IMG/VR virus record: IMGVR_UViG_3300026116_000110
Location: 1-20,455 of that record
DNA length: 20,455 bases
Origin: a virus
Strand: one strand, 5' to 3'
Shown here: one piece after another, positions 1-7,110 of the stretch
How positions within the stretch are numbered: position 1 is the first letter of the stretch
How the letters are laid out: each line of letters starts with the position of its first letter
The notes under the pieces: generated by a model
The model's input: the letters and a program-made list of their open reading frames with translations, nothing else
What the model was told of the DNA's origin: nothing
The model's database searches: none
Position numbers and translations under genes: made by a program

Positions 1-243
1 ATGCTCCCCCTCTTCGACAGAAAGCCCAATGAGGGCGCTCAACGCAATCCCGGCCGCAATCCGTTCGCAGGCAACGACAGCCCGCCTCTCATCGATATCC
101 GGTACCGCAATGGGATTGTCGTCCGCTGCATCGACCCCGGCAAGTATCGCTGGAAGCAATGGCCGGATGGTCCACACGCCTTCGATATCGTCAGTTGGCA
201 GCTTGCGAAGGGTAAGGATTACGAGGTGGTTTTCCCGTCGTGA
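1..243 (+). CDS. Small hypothetical phage protein (possibly 5'-truncated by the window edge)
   Basis: An 80-residue frame opens with ATG at the first base, so an upstream start cannot be excluded. The first 30 residues are polar and proline/asparagine-rich. The second half has the pattern D-I-R-Y-R-N-G (about residues 32-38), a tryptophan-containing middle (K-W-K-Q-W), then F-D-I-V-S-W. This 'aromatic, R-x-G, W, D-I-V' layout resembles small beta-rich proteins common in phage genomes, but I do not recognise a named family. It ends at TGA 241-243, just before another small gene and the terminase genes, so it may be a late or packaging-adjacent accessory gene. No signal peptide, membrane segment or catalytic motif is visible. 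Function unknown. Confidence 0.55.
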   Translation: MLPLFDRKPNEGAQRNPGRNPFAGNDSPPLIDIRYRNGIVVRCIDPGKYRWKQWPDGPHAFDIVSWQLAKGKDYEVVFPS

Positions 244-290
244 TCGGACACCCCACCAATGAACACCATGAGCATGAGGGAGCGGTGAGA

Positions 291-428
291 ATGGACAGGT
301 CACAAAGGATTATGTTATTCCAGCACAATGATCCGCACATCATGGTTCCGGGCGATTGTTGGGCAAACGTTCGGGAGAATCTATTTCCGGCACATGCAAT
401 GGACTTGGCCGAGGCGCGGATCAAATGA
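291..428 (+). CDS. Very small hypothetical protein upstream of the terminase genes
   Basis: A 45-residue frame from ATG 291, chosen because GGGAG at 278-282 lies 8 bases upstream. A longer in-frame version would start at GTG 240, overlapping the previous stop as GTGA and giving 62 residues, but a GAGG at 223-226 is 13 bases away, which is long. The product contains M-V-P-G-D-C-W-A-N-V and ends A-E-A-R-I-K. It has one cysteine, no membrane segment and no motif I recognise. Its stop overlaps the small-terminase start as ATGA (425-428), a typical translational-coupling arrangement, which supports it being really translated. Function unknown. Confidence 0.5.
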   Translation: MDRSQRIMLFQHNDPHIMVPGDCWANVRENLFPAHAMDLAEARIK

Positions 429-856
429 CAACAGCACGCAAATCAGGAACGGCTAAGATAGGGCGGCCGAGCGATTTTACACAGGAGATAGCTGACGCGA
501 TTTGCGAGCGGTTAGCTGAAGGCGAAAGTCTCCGCAAGATTTGCCTTGCTGATGGCATGCCGAACAAGGCGACCGTGTTCCGCTGGCTTGTGGCGCATCC
601 AACCTTCAGCGACCAATACGCGCGCGCTCGGGAAGAACAGGCCGAAACGCTGGCTGACGAGATCGTGGAAATATCGGATGGCGATGGCGAAGCTTCTGAC
701 CCGCAACGAGACCGTCTCCGGGTTGATGCGCGCAAATGGGTGGCGTCGAAACTGAAGCCCAAGAAATACGGTGACAAGCAGCTGGTCGGCTCCGATCCGG
801 ATAATCCATTGCCTGAAGGATTCCGCGTCACGCTGGTGAAGGCGAAGGATGCTTGA
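425..856 (+). CDS. terS: Terminase small subunit, Sf6 gp1-like
   Basis: Small terminases form ring oligomers that recognise the pac/cos region and regulate the large-subunit motor. This 143-residue protein matches, from memory, the layout of phage Sf6 gp1 (about 140 residues): G-R-P-S-D-F near residue 13, a helix-turn-helix-like segment with G-E-S-L-R-K-I-C then M-P-N-K-A-T-V-F-R-W-L, an acidic helical middle (A-D-E-I-V-E-I), and R-L-R-V-D-A-R-K-W followed by P-K-K-Y-G-D-K, nearly the same strings as in Sf6. The frame is open from 356, but ATG 425 is preferred: it overlaps the upstream stop as ATGA and begins right before the conserved G-R-P-S-D. The large terminase starts 8 bases before this gene ends. 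P22-type headful packaging is the expected mode, by inference. Confidence 0.93.
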   Translation: MTTARKSGTAKIGRPSDFTQEIADAICERLAEGESLRKICLADGMPNKATVFRWLVAHPTFSDQYARAREEQAETLADEIVEISDGDGEASDPQRDRLRVDARKWVASKLKPKKYGDKQLVGSDPDNPLPEGFRVTLVKAKDA

Positions 857-2075
857 GGTTCAGCTACCCGAATGGGGCGGCCTACTATGGGATGATTTCC
901 GCCACCTTGGGCTGCATGGCGGACGAGCGGCGGCGAAGTCTCGCTCGATCGCAACAGCGCTGGTCATTCAGGCTGCAGAACGGCATGAGCGCGTTCTGTG
1001 TGGGCGTGAAATCCAGAAGTCGATCAAGGACAGCGTGAAACGACTGCTGGATGACGAGATCAGGCGCCTTGGTCTGTCCAGCGTGTTCGATAGCGTGGAA
1101 ACAGAGATACGCGGCCCGAACGACAGCCTGTTCCTGTTCTCCGGCATAAAGGGCAACGCGACGGGCATCAAGTCTATCGAGGGCATAACCACATTCTGGG
1201 GTGAGGAGGCGCAGACCTTCAGCCAGGCCAGCATTGAAACGGTCATCCCGACTATCCGCGCGCCGAACAGCCGGCTGATATGGTCGTGGAACCCGGACCT
1301 TGAAACAGACCCGATCGATGTGCTGTTTCGCGGGCCGAACGGCGCCCCGCCCCGCTCCATCGTGCGTGAAGTCAATTATGATGAGAACCCATGGTTTCCC
1401 GAGGAACTACGGGCGGAAATGGAATATGACCGTTCCCGCGATTACGACAAATACGAGCATGTATGGCTGGGCAAATACCGCCGCAACAGCGAAGCGCGCG
1501 TGTTCAAGAACTGGCGCGTCGAGGCGTTCGATAGCCCGGCCAATGTCGAATATAGGATGGGCGCGGACTTCGGTTTCAGTGTTGACCCATCCTGCGCTCT
1601 GCGCTGCTGGATAGATGGCACACGTATCTTCGTGGACTATGAGGCGTGGGGCCTAGGCATCGAGATCATGGCGCTGCCTGCCCTGTTCATGACGATCCCG
1701 GACGCTGAGAAATACTGGATGACGGCGGACAGCGCGCGGCCGGAAACGATCAGCCACCTTCGCAATCATGGCTTCCCCCGCATCGCTCCAGCCTTGAAGG
1801 GCGCGCGCTCATTGGAAGAAGGCGTCGAGTTCCTGAAGGGCTATGACATCGTCGTGCATCCGCGCTGCCAGCATGTGATCGATGAACTGACGCACTACAG
1901 CTACAAGGTTGATCCCTTGACCGGACAGGTGCTTGGCGTGCTTGAGGACAAGAACAACCACCTGATCGACGCGCTGCGCTATGCGGTTGAAGGCGCACGC
2001 CGGGCATTAAACGCAAAGCCGCGTGTCGTGTCGGTCACAGTGCCCAGCCTTGCGACGGCTTTCAATCGCCGCTGA
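849..2075 (+). CDS. terL: Terminase large subunit, PBSX/Sf6-type ATPase-nuclease
   Basis: This is the packaging motor: an N-terminal ATPase translocates DNA through the portal and a C-terminal RNase H-like nuclease cuts the concatemer. At 408 residues it is shorter than Sf6 gp2 (about 470). Visible motifs: Walker A G-G-R-A-A-A-K-S at 24-31; the following R-E-I-Q-K-S-I-K-D-S-V (53-63) is typical of the family; Walker B and catalytic glutamate F-W-G-E-E-A with E119/E120; W-N-P after the ATPase core. Nuclease acidic residues fit D240 (A-D-F-G-F), D294 (T-A-D-S-A-R-P-E) and D374 (N-H-L-I-D-A-L-R-Y). Start ATG 849 overlaps the small-terminase stop by 8 bases. Oddity: Walker A has alanines where Sf6 has G-S-G before K-S. 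Confidence 0.95.
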   Translation: MLEVQLPEWGGLLWDDFRHLGLHGGRAAAKSRSIATALVIQAAERHERVLCGREIQKSIKDSVKRLLDDEIRRLGLSSVFDSVETEIRGPNDSLFLFSGIKGNATGIKSIEGITTFWGEEAQTFSQASIETVIPTIRAPNSRLIWSWNPDLETDPIDVLFRGPNGAPPRSIVREVNYDENPWFPEELRAEMEYDRSRDYDKYEHVWLGKYRRNSEARVFKNWRVEAFDSPANVEYRMGADFGFSVDPSCALRCWIDGTRIFVDYEAWGLGIEIMALPALFMTIPDAEKYWMTADSARPETISHLRNHGFPRIAPALKGARSLEEGVEFLKGYDIVVHPRCQHVIDELTHYSYKVDPLTGQVLGVLEDKNNHLIDALRYAVEGARRALNAKPRVVSVTVPSLATAFNRR

Positions 2076-2080
2076 CCAGT

Positions 2081-2094
2081 GGTATAGGGATACC
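2081..2094. repeat. GGTAT-N4-ATACC inverted repeat, copy 1
   Basis: A perfect 5-base inverted repeat GGTAT/ATACC around AGGG, extendable to GTGGTAT/ATACCGC (2079-2096) with a G-T wobble. It begins 6 bases after the large-terminase stop. The same element occurs in the spacers before the coat gene and before the gp14-like gene, and I found no further exact copy in the window. No T-run follows, so it is not a standard intrinsic terminator. It may be an RNA hairpin or a dimeric-protein operator. Confidence 0.7.
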
Positions 2095-2101
2095 GCCTGA
2101 C

Positions 2102-2137
2102 CGCACCCCAGGCGCTCGCTTGATAAGCAGGGGTGCG
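2102..2137 (+). promoter_or_regulatory. Hairpin covering the portal ribosome-binding site
   Basis: CGCACCCC (2102-2109) is fully complementary to GGGGTGCG (2130-2137), with a 20-base loop. The 3' arm contains most of the AGGGG (2129-2133) that is the best Shine-Dalgarno candidate for the portal TTG start at 2140. Folding would hide the ribosome site and lower portal synthesis. This is read directly from sequence; the regulatory effect is inferred. Confidence 0.6.
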
Positions 2138-2139
2138 CC

Positions 2140-4197
2140 TTGACGACTGATACCGAAGCCGATCCGCCCGTTCTCCAAAGGGCGCTTCTCCAGTTTAACA
2201 CGATTAGCAGTGCGCTGCGTGACGAGCGCATGTTGTCGCTTGAGGATCGCCGCTTCCTGTCGATCGCGGGGGCGCAATGGGAAGGCGATTGGGGCGCGCA
2301 GTTCGAGAACGGCATTCGCGTCCAGATCAACAAGACCCAGCGCGGCCATGACAAGATCATCAACGACTATCGGGCCAATCGCTTCACGGTCAATTTCCGC
2401 CCGGTCGATAATGGCGCGAACGACGACACATCAGAATTGCTCAACGGCCTGCTCTATGCCGACATCTACCGTTCCAAGGGGCAGCAGGCGTTCGACAATG
2501 CCTTTGCCGAAGGTTCTGCGGGCGGCATGGGAGCATGGCGCCTGTGCAACGAGTATGAGGACGAATACGACCCGGACAACGATCATCAGCGTATCGGCAT
2601 TTACCAGATCGTGGATGCTGACCAGCGCGTGTTCTTCGACCTTGACGCCAAGCTCTACGACAAGTCGGATGCTCGTTATGCCTATGTGATGCACAGCATG
2701 ACGCCGGAAGCCTTCAAGGAGGAATATGGCGACGAGCGGCTTTCTTCATGGCCGGAAAATCGCCTGCGCACCAACTGGTTCGACTGGTTCCGCCCCACGG
2801 TCGTCTATGTCGCGGAATATTACGAGGTTGAGGAACGCAACGAGGAGTTGCGCATCTACAGCCGCAAGGCGACGGGTGAGGAATATCGCTACTGGTCGTC
2901 CGAAGTCACGGACGAGATGGCGCAGGATCTGAAGAACCGTGGCTTCGAGGTCCGCAAGAGCCGCAAGGTGAAGCGCAAGCGCGTGCACAAGTGGCTGCTG
3001 TCCGGTGCCGAGGTGCTGGAGGATTGCGGCTATATCGCCGGTTCCTGCATCCCGATCATTCCCTTCTACGGCAAGCGCGTGTTCATCGACAATATCGAGC
3101 GCGTGAAGGGCCACGTCAGGGACGCGAAAGACCCAGCCCGCGTCTACAACAGCCAGATTTCAAAGCTGGTCGAGACGGCGAGCCTTGCACCGCGCGAGGT
3201 GCCGATCTTCGCGCCCGAACAGATGGAGGGCCTGGGCAAGCATTGGGAGCGAATGAACATCGACCGCCATCCCTATGCGCTGGCGCACCCGCTGACCGAT
3301 CCCATGACAGGCAACATCATCCAGTCCGGACCTGTCGCCTATCTCAAGCCGCCAGACCTTCCGCCCGTGCTGGGGACGCTGATCCAGCAGACCGGCGCGG
3401 ACATCGCGGAAATCACCAATGGCGATGACGGGTCGATGGAGATCAAGTCCAACGTTTCAGCCGAGGCGATGGACATTGCCAGCAGCCGGGTAGACGCGAA
3501 ATCCTTCATCTACATGGACAACTTCCGCCAGTCGATGCAGCGCTTCGGCGAGGTTTACTACGCCATGGCGAAGGAGGTTTACGTCGAGGAAGGCCGCGAG
3601 GTCCAGACGATGGACGAGGACGGCGAGACCGAAACCGCCACACTGCACGAGCTTTACACCGATCCGAATACCAAGGCGCACGGCAAGCGCTATGACCTGT
3701 CGGTTGGCCGGTTCAATGTCATTGCCGATGTGACCGAAGCCACATCCACGCGGCGCGACAAGACGGTTCGCACGATGATGGCGCTGGCGCAGGCGTCGAC
3801 CGCCGTCCAGGCTCCGCAGATCGGGCAGGCCGCATTGCTGACTGCGATCAAGAACATGGACGGCGAAGGCATCGACGGGTTCCAGGACTTCGCGCACAAG
3901 ATGGCGGTGCAGCTTGGTCTCGATGAGTTGACGCCGGAAGAGCAGCAGCAGGCACAGGGTCAGCAGCAGCAACCCGATCCGCAATCGATCACGCTTCTGG
4001 CGCAGGCCAAGGCGCTGGAGGCGCAGGCGGGTAAACTGGAGGCTGATACCAAGCTCAGCAATGCCAAGGTGGTGCAGACGCTGGCCGACGCCCAGAAGAC
4101 GGCGAACGAGGCAGGGCAGATTGCCCAGCAGCCATTGCCGGATCAGGGCGCGAATCAGCAGCCTTCTATCGTTCCTGATATGTCAAGAGCAGCTTGA
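2140..4197 (+). CDS. Portal protein, P22-like
   Basis: The portal is a dodecameric ring at one capsid vertex; it is the DNA channel, docks the terminase and later carries the tail. The 685-residue length is close to P22 gp1 (725) and Sf6. The N-terminal part has the family's W-E-G-D-W segment after a helical region, the middle is rich in tryptophan and aromatics, and residues about 590-660 form a Gln/Ala-rich helical C-terminus (E-E-Q-Q-Q-A-Q-G-Q-Q-Q-Q, then A-K-A-L-E-A-Q-A-G-K-L-E-A-D) that fits the long coiled-coil barrel of P22-type portals. The start is TTG 2140, 6 bases after AGGGG; the first internal ATG is some 30 residues later, inside what appears conserved. The weak TTG and the overlapping hairpin suggest restrained translation, suitable for a 12-copy protein. 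Confidence 0.9.
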   Translation: MTTDTEADPPVLQRALLQFNTISSALRDERMLSLEDRRFLSIAGAQWEGDWGAQFENGIRVQINKTQRGHDKIINDYRANRFTVNFRPVDNGANDDTSELLNGLLYADIYRSKGQQAFDNAFAEGSAGGMGAWRLCNEYEDEYDPDNDHQRIGIYQIVDADQRVFFDLDAKLYDKSDARYAYVMHSMTPEAFKEEYGDERLSSWPENRLRTNWFDWFRPTVVYVAEYYEVEERNEELRIYSRKATGEEYRYWSSEVTDEMAQDLKNRGFEVRKSRKVKRKRVHKWLLSGAEVLEDCGYIAGSCIPIIPFYGKRVFIDNIERVKGHVRDAKDPARVYNSQISKLVETASLAPREVPIFAPEQMEGLGKHWERMNIDRHPYALAHPLTDPMTGNIIQSGPVAYLKPPDLPPVLGTLIQQTGADIAEITNGDDGSMEIKSNVSAEAMDIASSRVDAKSFIYMDNFRQSMQRFGEVYYAMAKEVYVEEGREVQTMDEDGETETATLHELYTDPNTKAHGKRYDLSVGRFNVIADVTEATSTRRDKTVRTMMALAQASTAVQAPQIGQAALLTAIKNMDGEGIDGFQDFAHKMAVQLGLDELTPEEQQQAQGQQQQPDPQSITLLAQAKALEAQAGKLEADTKLSNAKVVQTLADAQKTANEAGQIAQQPLPDQGANQQPSIVPDMSRAA

Positions 4198-4254
4198 TGC
4201 GAAGTTGCGAAACTGATATGCAAAATGGGCTGAACAACTACCAGCGGGGATCGC

Positions 4255-5058
4255 ATGGATAACGAAGAATTGCCGCTCATCGAGGGCGAGGACGTTCTTG
4301 ATCTGACGACCGTTCAGGAGATTGAGGTTGGGGATGAGGGCGAAGAAGCCCTTATAGGGTTCGCGGACGAGGAAGGGGCGGAAGAGGAAGAAACGCCCGT
4401 CATCAAGCGCCTGCGCGAACAGAACCGCGAACTGGCCAAGAAGCTGCGCCAGCGCAATGTGCCGCAGAATGACACGACCGATCCTGAACCCGTCATCCCC
4501 GCCAAGCCGACACTTGCGGATTTCGACTATGACCCGGATCGCTTCGAAGCGGCGATGGATGGCTATGTCGCGGCCAAGGACGATCATCTGGCATGGCAGC
4601 GGCGAGAGGATCAGCGCAAGGCATCACAGGGCCAGCAGCAGGAAGAGCGCGCCCGCAAGATCGAAAAGCAGAAGTCCGCGCTGGGTGTGCGGGATTTCGA
4701 TGAGCGGGCGGCAGAGGTCAAGGACCGCCTGTCCGAAGCCCAGCTTGCCATCCTGATCGAGGGCGCCGATGACCCGGCCCGTCTGATTTATGCGCTCGGA
4801 CGCTCGGCAACAAGGCTCGAAATGCTGGCAGGTGAAGAGAACATGGCCAAGTTCGCAGTCATGATCGGCCGCCTGGAAAAGGATATCAAGGTGAGCAAGA
4901 AAACCCCTCCCGCACCTGAATCCGGGCGCGTTCGCGGCGCTACGGCATCCCTGTCCATGGGAGACAAGGAGTTGGATCGGCTGGAGAAGGAGGCGGAAAA
5001 GACCGGCGATCGGTCCAAGATTATTGCCTATAACAGGGCCAAGCGTCAGGCGGCTTGA
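4255..5058 (+). CDS. Scaffolding protein, P22 gp8-like by position and composition
   Basis: Scaffolds direct coat assembly into a procapsid and then leave. This 267-residue protein lies exactly where P22 gp8 (303 residues) lies, between portal and coat. Residues 1-45 are strongly acidic (E/D-rich, including G-A-E-E-E-E-T), 46-66 form a charged heptad-like helix (I-K-R-L-R-E-Q-N-R-E-L-A-K-K-L-R-Q), the middle is Gln/Glu/Lys-rich and helical, and the C-terminus is basic (R-S-K-I-I-A-Y-N-R-A-K-R-Q-A-A), as expected for the coat-binding helix-turn-helix end of gp8. There is no membrane segment. Start ATG 4255 follows GGGG (4246-4249). Sequence similarity to P22 is not obvious by eye, so the call rests on synteny, charge pattern and length. 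Confidence 0.8.
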   Translation: MDNEELPLIEGEDVLDLTTVQEIEVGDEGEEALIGFADEEGAEEEETPVIKRLREQNRELAKKLRQRNVPQNDTTDPEPVIPAKPTLADFDYDPDRFEAAMDGYVAAKDDHLAWQRREDQRKASQGQQQEERARKIEKQKSALGVRDFDERAAEVKDRLSEAQLAILIEGADDPARLIYALGRSATRLEMLAGEENMAKFAVMIGRLEKDIKVSKKTPPAPESGRVRGATASLSMGDKELDRLEKEAEKTGDRSKIIAYNRAKRQAA

Positions 5059-5068
5059 TTAAATCCAT

Positions 5069-5096
5069 GGCGGGTGGTATCTGAATACCGCTCGCC
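5069..5096 (+). promoter_or_regulatory. 12-bp stem-loop in the coat-gene leader, containing GGTAT-N4-ATACC copy 2
   Basis: The left arm (5069-5080) and right arm (5085-5096) pair along all 12 positions, with two G-T wobbles and a four-base CTGA loop. The top of the stem is the repeated GGTAT/ATACC element (5076-5089), extended to GTGGTAT/ATACCGC exactly as in copy 1. It starts 11 bases after the scaffold stop. No U-tract follows (next bases ACTATTC), so it is more likely a processing, stability or protein-binding structure than an intrinsic terminator. Confidence 0.7.
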
Positions 5097-5144
5097 ACTA
5101 TTCAGCGACCACCGGCTGCAACAGGTGAGAGGCAGGCAAAGCCC

Positions 5145-5159
5145 CGGAGCGCGCCTCCG
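5145..5159 (+). promoter_or_regulatory. Second hairpin in the coat leader
   Basis: CGGAG (5145-5149) pairs with CTCCG (5155-5159) around a five-base loop. It lies about 25 bases upstream of the coat Shine-Dalgarno GAGG (5184-5187). A longer-range alternative pairs AAAGCC (5138-5143) with GGCTTT (5186-5191), which would enclose this hairpin and cover half of the ribosome site. The whole 133-base spacer 5059-5191 holds no plausible gene and appears to be a structured leader. Confidence 0.45.
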
Positions 5160-5191
5160 AGATCGGATCAATCCCTTTCTCGTGAGGCTTT

Positions 5192-6454
5192 ATGTCCAAC
5201 AATTTCAGCAAAGAAGAGCGCGTTGCGTTCGACCAGGTCTTTGAAAAGTTCGAAGATGGCCTGGTGGTTTCCAAACTGTTCAACAAGTATCAGCTTGACG
5301 ATGTGACCGCCGAGCGTACGGGCAACACCATCTGGCGCCCGATGCCATACATTGCGCAGTCGTTTACTGGCCTTGACCAGTCGGCCAACTTCAACCGCAA
5401 CTATACCCAGCTTTCGGTTCCTACCACGCTCGGATACACGCATTCGGTCCCGCTAACCCTGTCGGCCACTGAACTGCGCGACATGCTACAGGAAAAGCGT
5501 CTGGGTGAAGCGGCGATGCAGCGGCTTGCCAGCGATATCAACGTGGATTGCTCGAACCTCGCCGCCATGACCGGCACGGTGTTCGTCAAGCGTTCGTCGG
5601 CTGCGTCAGGCTTCGATGATCTCGCGGCCTGCGACAACGCCTTCAACCGCGTTGGTGTTCCTATGGATAGCCGCAAGGCGCTACTGTCGTCGGGCGATTA
5701 TAACAGCATGGCTTCGAACCTCGCTGCTTCGACCCGCTCGTTCGGCAATGACATTTCCGATCCGGCCCTTCGCAAGGCCTATGTCGGTCCTGTCGCGGGC
5801 TTTGAGACCTACAAGCTCGACTATGCATATCGCAAAGCCGCTGCCGCAGGTTCGGGAACCACGCTCAACGCCGCCAATCAATATTACACTCCGAAGGCGA
5901 CCAGCACGGCGGCAACGGGGCAGACCAGCAACGTTGACAACCGTTTCCAGCAGATCACGGTCAATTCGACCACCAACGTTGCGGCGGGCGATGCCTTCAC
6001 CATCGCGGGCGTCAACGAGTTCCACCACATCACCAAGGCGGATACCGGATCGTCCAAGACCTTCCGCGTCATCTCGGTGGATTCCAGCACCACGATGACG
6101 ATCAGCCCACCGATCATCTCTGGCGGCGGCGGCACTGATCCTGAGCTTCAATATCAGAACGTCTCGGCCACCCCGGCTTCGACGGCTGCGATCACCTGGC
6201 TCAACACGGTTGCCGGTTCGGTCAACCCGTTCTGGCAGGCTGACGCTTTCGAGATCATGCCAGGCAACTATCGTCCGAACGAAGATGCCGGCCTTGCGAT
6301 CCTGCGGGCGACGACTGCGCAGGGTGTGACCGTCACCATGGCCCGCCAGGGCGCGATCGGCGACATGTCCTGCAAATATCGCTGGGACGTGTTCTACGGC
6401 CTCGTCAACAAGCAGCCAGAAATGACCGGCGCCATGATGTTCAGCCAGAGCTAA
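5192..6454 (+). CDS. Major capsid (coat) protein, P22 gp5-like with I-domain
   Basis: The coat builds the icosahedral shell (HK97 fold). At 420 residues it is close to P22 gp5 (430) and Sf6 gp5. Recognisable pieces are N-T-I-W-R-P-M-P near residue 44 (P22 has N-T-I-W-M-P-V) and, from residue 247, N-V-D-N-R-F-Q-Q-I-T-V followed by G-D-A-F-T-I-A-G-V and later T-M-T-I-S-P-P. These align with the P22 coat stretch N-V-D-N-R-F-A-T-V-T-L, G-D-K-I-S-F-A-G-V and V-E-I-T-P-K-P. That is the telokin-like insertion (I) domain of P22-type coats, here roughly residues 220-330. The C-terminus keeps N-P-F-W-Q-A-D-A and W-D-V-F-Y-G. Start ATG 5192 follows GAGG at 5184-5187. Its 133-base structured leader suggests special control of this most abundant virion protein. 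Confidence 0.95.
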   Translation: MSNNFSKEERVAFDQVFEKFEDGLVVSKLFNKYQLDDVTAERTGNTIWRPMPYIAQSFTGLDQSANFNRNYTQLSVPTTLGYTHSVPLTLSATELRDMLQEKRLGEAAMQRLASDINVDCSNLAAMTGTVFVKRSSAASGFDDLAACDNAFNRVGVPMDSRKALLSSGDYNSMASNLAASTRSFGNDISDPALRKAYVGPVAGFETYKLDYAYRKAAAAGSGTTLNAANQYYTPKATSTAATGQTSNVDNRFQQITVNSTTNVAAGDAFTIAGVNEFHHITKADTGSSKTFRVISVDSSTTMTISPPIISGGGGTDPELQYQNVSATPASTAAITWLNTVAGSVNPFWQADAFEIMPGNYRPNEDAGLAILRATTAQGVTVTMARQGAIGDMSCKYRWDVFYGLVNKQPEMTGAMMFSQS

Positions 6455-6469
6455 GGGGAGTAACAGACA

Positions 6470-7063
6470 ATGGCATCCACTTACGTTGCTCCGTATACGC
6501 AGAAGACCCTCACGGTTTCCGCGTCGAACAAGCTCGCTACCTACAGCGCGGCGGCCTATCAGGTCGACAAGCAGGTAGGCTATCCAACCTTCCCGGCCAC
6601 GATCAACAACGTGTTTGCCGGGTCTGGCGGCAATGTGACCACGGCATTCTCTGCCGCAACTGTCGTGATCATCACGGCGGGTGCTCAGGCGGTGTTCTAT
6701 AATCAGGGCACCGACGCCACGGTCTACGAGCGCGGCAATTACCAGCCGACGCCCGGCACGCTGAACGCCACCGGCACGCTTACCATTGCTCTGATCCAGG
6801 GTGGTATCGTTACCTCCACGACTGCCGCAGCAGTGACGGCCACGCTCGACACCGGAACGGTCTGTGATGCAGGCCTGACGATGGCGGTTGATGAATCGTT
6901 CGACTGGACCGCGATCAATACTGGCGGCTCCAATGCCTTCACCGTGACGGCTGCGACCGGCCATACGATCGTCGGCGCTGCGGCGGTGGCGGCCAGCACA
7001 TCCGGGCGCTTCCGGACGCGCAAGACGGCTGCGAACACCTTCGTCACCTATCGCTTGTCCTGA
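6470..7063 (+). CDS. Putative capsid decoration or head-fibre protein
   Basis: A 197-residue Thr/Ala/Val/Gly-rich protein immediately after the coat gene, with a strong GGGGAG ribosome site 10 bases before ATG 6470. Composition and alternating polar/hydrophobic runs predict an all-beta virion surface protein. The C-terminal part (G-H-T-I-V-G-A-A-A-V then S-G-R-F-R-T-R-K-T-A and T-Y-R-L) resembles beta-sandwich ends I associate with phage head-decoration and fibre-base proteins, often seen beside coat genes. P22 has no gene here, although related phages carry decoration proteins at this position. No signal peptide or enzymatic motif is visible. The gene is followed by a very stable hairpin, which may limit read-through into the genes beyond it. 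Role inferred from position and composition. Confidence 0.6.
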   Translation: MASTYVAPYTQKTLTVSASNKLATYSAAAYQVDKQVGYPTFPATINNVFAGSGGNVTTAFSAATVVIITAGAQAVFYNQGTDATVYERGNYQPTPGTLNATGTLTIALIQGGIVTSTTAAAVTATLDTGTVCDAGLTMAVDESFDWTAINTGGSNAFTVTAATGHTIVGAAAVAASTSGRFRTRKTAANTFVTYRLS

Positions 7064-7070
7064 TGAATGG

Positions 7071-7092
7071 CGGCGGGGCTTCGGTCCCGCCG
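7071..7092 (+). terminator. UUCG-tetraloop hairpin, candidate attenuator or terminator
   Basis: Bases 7071-7079 pair with 7084-7092 over nine positions (one G-T wobble) around a TTCG loop closed by C-G, the very stable cUUCGg tetraloop. A short CCTTT follows at 7096-7100, much weaker than a true U-tract. It sits 8 bases after the decoration-gene stop and ends 18 bases before the next ATG. It may be a partial terminator or a 3'-end mRNA stabiliser separating high-level coat/decoration output from the accessory genes. Confidence 0.5.
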
Positions 7093-7110
7093 TAACCTTT
7101 GGAGATTCCG

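Noticed and set aside
356-424. Upstream extension of the small terminase
   Set aside because: The extension lies over the preceding small gene, has no ribosome site, and the Sf6-like sequence begins just after ATG 425.
2081-2094. Reading the GGTAT hairpins as intrinsic terminators
   Set aside because: None of the three copies is followed by a T-run and the stems are AT-containing and short.
3940-3980. CAG-rich stretch as a microsatellite
   Set aside because: It encodes the Gln-rich C-terminal region of the portal with mixed codons; the runs are too short and irregular to be a tandem repeat.
6803-6814. GGTA-TCGT-TACC inverted repeat resembling the spacer element
   Set aside because: It is inside a coding gene, has a shorter 4-base arm and lacks the ATACC half, so it is treated as chance.
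5681-6964. A 427-codon open frame on the minus strand opposite coat and decoration genes
   Set aside because: It is antisense to a clearly identified coat protein; long antisense frames are common in high-GC genes. The product is Arg/Gly/His-rich without any recognisable domain.
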